Below, piece after piece: positions 13,401 to 14,683 of a stretch of DNA of 14,683 nucleotides (positions are counted from its first letter, which is position 1; each line of letters starts with the position of its first letter). Source of the DNA: Planctomycetota bacterium (GTDB lineage: Bacteria > Planctomycetota > MHYJ01 > JACPRB01); contig JACQFK010000537.1 in assembly GCA_016200125.1 (NCBI GenBank), positions 1 through 14,683 of the forward strand, read 5' to 3'. The notes under the pieces were generated by a model. That model saw nothing but the letters and a program-made list of their open reading frames with translations. It was not told where the DNA came from and searched no databases. Position numbers and translations under genes: made by a program.

Positions 13401-13712
13401 TCATCGTCTCACGAACTTGCACACGCGCTCGCTCTCCTCGATGGACTTTCGGATCCCAGCCAGTCGCGCCTCGAGCTTTCCGCGCTGCTCGCCGTCGCTC
13501 ATGTGCGCCAGGCCGGATTCAGCCTCTGCGAGCAGCACCTTGGCTTCTTCGACGTCGCCGCACCGATGCGTCAACTCTCCGAGGGCACGCCGGGCTCCCG
13601 CGAGCGCCTTGCGCGCAGCCTCTTCGGCGCCGTCAACGCGCCGCTCGCGTTCGATCCGACCCCGAAGCCGAAGAGCTGCCAACGGGTCCTGCTTTTTCTC
13701 GGGCTCGATCAT
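13401..13712 (-). CDS. small helical protein of unknown function
   Basis: 103 residues, not recognised. The ATG at 13712 is chosen because AGGAGGG lies upstream, and because it overlaps the TGA of the preceding gene as ATGA, a sign of translational coupling. The sequence is strongly helical and charged (RLRGRIERERRVDGAEEAARKALAGARRALGEL, in two parts, then EEAKVLLAEAESGLAHM and KLEARLAGIRKSIEESERV), with spacing that suits a coiled coil. Single Cys residues occur near the middle and the C-terminus. It probably acts as a structural or binding partner to its operon neighbours. No enzyme motif is visible. Confidence 0.65.
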   Translation of the reverse strand: MIEPEKKQDPLAALRLRGRIERERRVDGAEEAARKALAGARRALGELTHRCGDVEEAKVLLAEAESGLAHMSDGEQRGKLEARLAGIRKSIEESERVCKFVRR

Positions 13713-13942
13713 GGCCGTACCCTCCTGATGACTCCGATGTAACGGTTCACCAGCGACTTCATCCGTCGCGTGAAATACTCGAATGAGACGTAGATCGTGC
13801 CCCGACGACACCGCACGCGAAAGCGTCCGGCCGCAGCCGCACCCCGCCGAGAAATCAGGATTTCCCGGCCTGCGTCGTCAACAAGCCGGAGCGTTGAGCC
13901 CGGCAGGATGTTCCGAGCATTTTCCCCTAGCTCCACTTGCAT
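13709..13942 (-). CDS. small basic protein of unknown function
   Basis: 77 residues, not recognised. GGGGAGGG precedes the ATG at 13942 at normal spacing. The first half looks like short beta strands (GSTLRLVDDAGREILISRR, RFRVRCRRGTIYVSFEYF). The second half is basic (RRMKSLVNRYIGVIRRVRP), so a small beta-barrel that contacts nucleic acid is conceivable but unproven. It overlaps the end of the upstream gene by 16 bases and the start of the downstream gene by 4, so it belongs to a coupled operon. Confidence 0.6.
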   Translation of the reverse strand: MQVELGENARNILPGSTLRLVDDAGREILISRRGAAAAGRFRVRCRRGTIYVSFEYFTRRMKSLVNRYIGVIRRVRP

Positions 13943-14226
13943 GAGCCCCTCCCCGGCTTTTTCTCAGCTCCGGTTCTTCTAGCTCTCGATGAAGAAGCGT
14001 CTCCCACGAGTCCGACCCTGAGAACATCGTCTCCAAGAGGCCAGCGATCCCTCGGGTCGATCTTGGGGCGAGGAAGCTTGACGCGACGGCCCGTCAGCTT
14101 GAACAGGAACTCCTCGGCCTCTTGGCAAGGCTGCTCGAATCGGCCCAGATACTTTCCGTCGAGGTAGACGTGGCCGCAAGGGCCGTCCACCAGCTCGGGC
14201 GTCTTCGGACGTTCGGGGTCGTGCAT
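13927..14226 (-). CDS. small protein of unknown function
   Basis: 99 residues, not recognised. CAGGAGGCG precedes the ATG at 14226 and decides the start. The core (GPCGHVYLDGKYLGRFEQPC, EAEEFLFKLTGRRVKLPRP, RWPLGDDVLRVGLVGD) looks like a compact alpha/beta fold with two Cys residues. The last 25 residues are basic and probably disordered. The competing minus-strand frame over the same bases is Arg/Pro/Gly-rich and lacks an SD, so this one is preferred. It overlaps the next gene by 16 bases. Small packed genes of this kind are common in phage, plasmid and island DNA, but no mobility gene is visible. Confidence 0.6.
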   Translation of the reverse strand: MHDPERPKTPELVDGPCGHVYLDGKYLGRFEQPCQEAEEFLFKLTGRRVKLPRPKIDPRDRWPLGDDVLRVGLVGDASSSRARRTGAEKKPGRGSCKWS

Positions 14227-14250
14227 CGTCTTCGCCTCCTGTCTCCATCA

Positions 14251-14274
14251 TGCCCCGGCCTCTCGGCCGGGGCA
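14251..14274 (-). other. strong hairpin with GNRA-type loop in the small-gene operon
   Basis: TGCCCCGGCC and GGCCGGGGCA form a perfect 10-bp stem. On the minus-strand RNA the loop is GAGA, a GNRA tetraloop, so the structure should be very stable. It lies in the 67-base gap before the gene at 14226, ending about 10 bases from its SD. No U-run follows, so it may control translation or RNA stability rather than end transcription. Confidence 0.5.
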
Positions 14275-14293
14275 CCAGCGACTAGGAAAGCCG

Positions 14294-14671
14294 TTACCTC
14301 GCCGCCGTCCGTCTCGCTCGTCGCTGGCGGGTCCCCTCGCGCGCGCGCCTCGTGTCACGTGCTGCCGCCTCTTCGGCCTGGGCGACAAGGACCTCACGCG
14401 GAGGATTGTCGCAGAGCTTCGAGTTGCACCCACGCAGGCACTTGAAGAGCCTGAGCCCTCTCCGTACTTCCCGAAGGGCGCGGACGTGGTTGGCTACGAG
14501 GGCCAGCTGCCCAAGGTCCCAGCCGCAATCGGTGCAGGCCAACGCGAGCGCGAACTCTCCGCATTCACGGCAGGCAGCCCACCAGGCGATTTGGCCGTAC
14601 TTCCGCACGACCTTGATCTCGAGGCCGAGAGCGAAAAGAAAGCCGGGGTCGCGGTACCACATCAGGGTCAC
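14294..14671 (-). CDS. zinc-ribbon-like small protein of unknown function
   Basis: 125 residues, starting at GTG (14671) with GGAGGG 6 bases upstream at the very edge of the window; an ATG at 14662 is the alternative. Four cysteines in the pattern C34-x2-C37-x8-C46-x2-C49 (CRECGEF, CTDCGW) make a zinc ribbon likely. A second Cys cluster follows (KCLRGCNSKLC, Cys78, Cys82, Cys87). The last 30 residues are very basic (RRAREGTRQRRARRTAAR), which suits nucleic-acid binding. It is the first visible gene of the minus-strand operon; the promoter must lie beyond 14683. No family is recognised. Confidence 0.65.
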   Translation of the reverse strand: MTLMWYRDPGFLFALGLEIKVVRKYGQIAWWAACRECGEFALALACTDCGWDLGQLALVANHVRALREVRRGLRLFKCLRGCNSKLCDNPPREVLVAQAEEAAARDTRRAREGTRQRRARRTAAR

Positions 14672-14683
14672 GGTGAGCCCTCC

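Noticed and set aside
13078..13728. A 216-codon plus-strand frame starting in the 56-bp repeat
   Set aside because: It begins in the repeat and runs antisense to small genes with good SDs and coupled overlaps. Its composition is Ser/Arg-rich without motifs.

Overview
This is a high-GC bacterial chromosomal window dominated by two-component signalling. The lineage cannot be named from the sequence. The ECF sigma factor opens with the FPTTSWTLV-type motif that I associate with soil and sediment phyla such as Planctomycetes, Acidobacteria and deltaproteobacteria-like groups. Almost every gene has a strong AGGAGG-like Shine-Dalgarno (SD) site, and stop codons are TGA or TAG.

Layout. (1) 1-303, minus strand: the start of a HAMP-type cytoplasmic sensor kinase, running off the left edge. 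(2) 304-838: a divergent promoter and leader region with no gene. It holds a good minus-strand promoter, a TATAAT box for the plus strand and several hairpins. (3) 839-4352, plus strand: an ECF sigma factor, a single degenerate receiver domain, and one long protein fusing trehalose-6-phosphate phosphatase (N-terminal) to trehalose-6-phosphate synthase (C-terminal). (4) 4353-4590: a non-coding leader with three inverted repeats or hairpins, the last abutting the SD. (5) 4591-13053, plus strand: a tightly packed run of receiver (REC) genes. In order these are a REC-REC protein, a REC-PAS-PAS-histidine kinase split by one in-frame TAG, four single-domain receivers, a second REC-REC protein, a REC-(STAS-like)-REC protein, and a membrane MASE1 histidine kinase. 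(6) 13054-13287: two copies and a fragment of a 56-bp hairpin-bearing repeat. (7) 13288-14671, minus strand: a compact operon of five small unrecognised proteins, including a 29-residue one.

How it may work together (inference). From 1623 to 11360 I count twelve receiver-like domains, and none of the proteins carries a DNA-binding, cyclic-di-GMP or other enzymatic output domain apart from the kinases. Phosphoryl groups could move between the two complete kinases, the HAMP kinase on the other strand and this pool of receivers. The STAS-like domain suggests an exit into partner switching. The ECF sigma factor and the trehalose enzyme make an osmotic or desiccation stress response the most natural guess, but the sequence does not prove it.

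The right-hand operon reads like accessory DNA (small overlapping genes, a zinc-ribbon protein, no recognisable housekeeping family). It converges on the signalling cluster across the repeat region.
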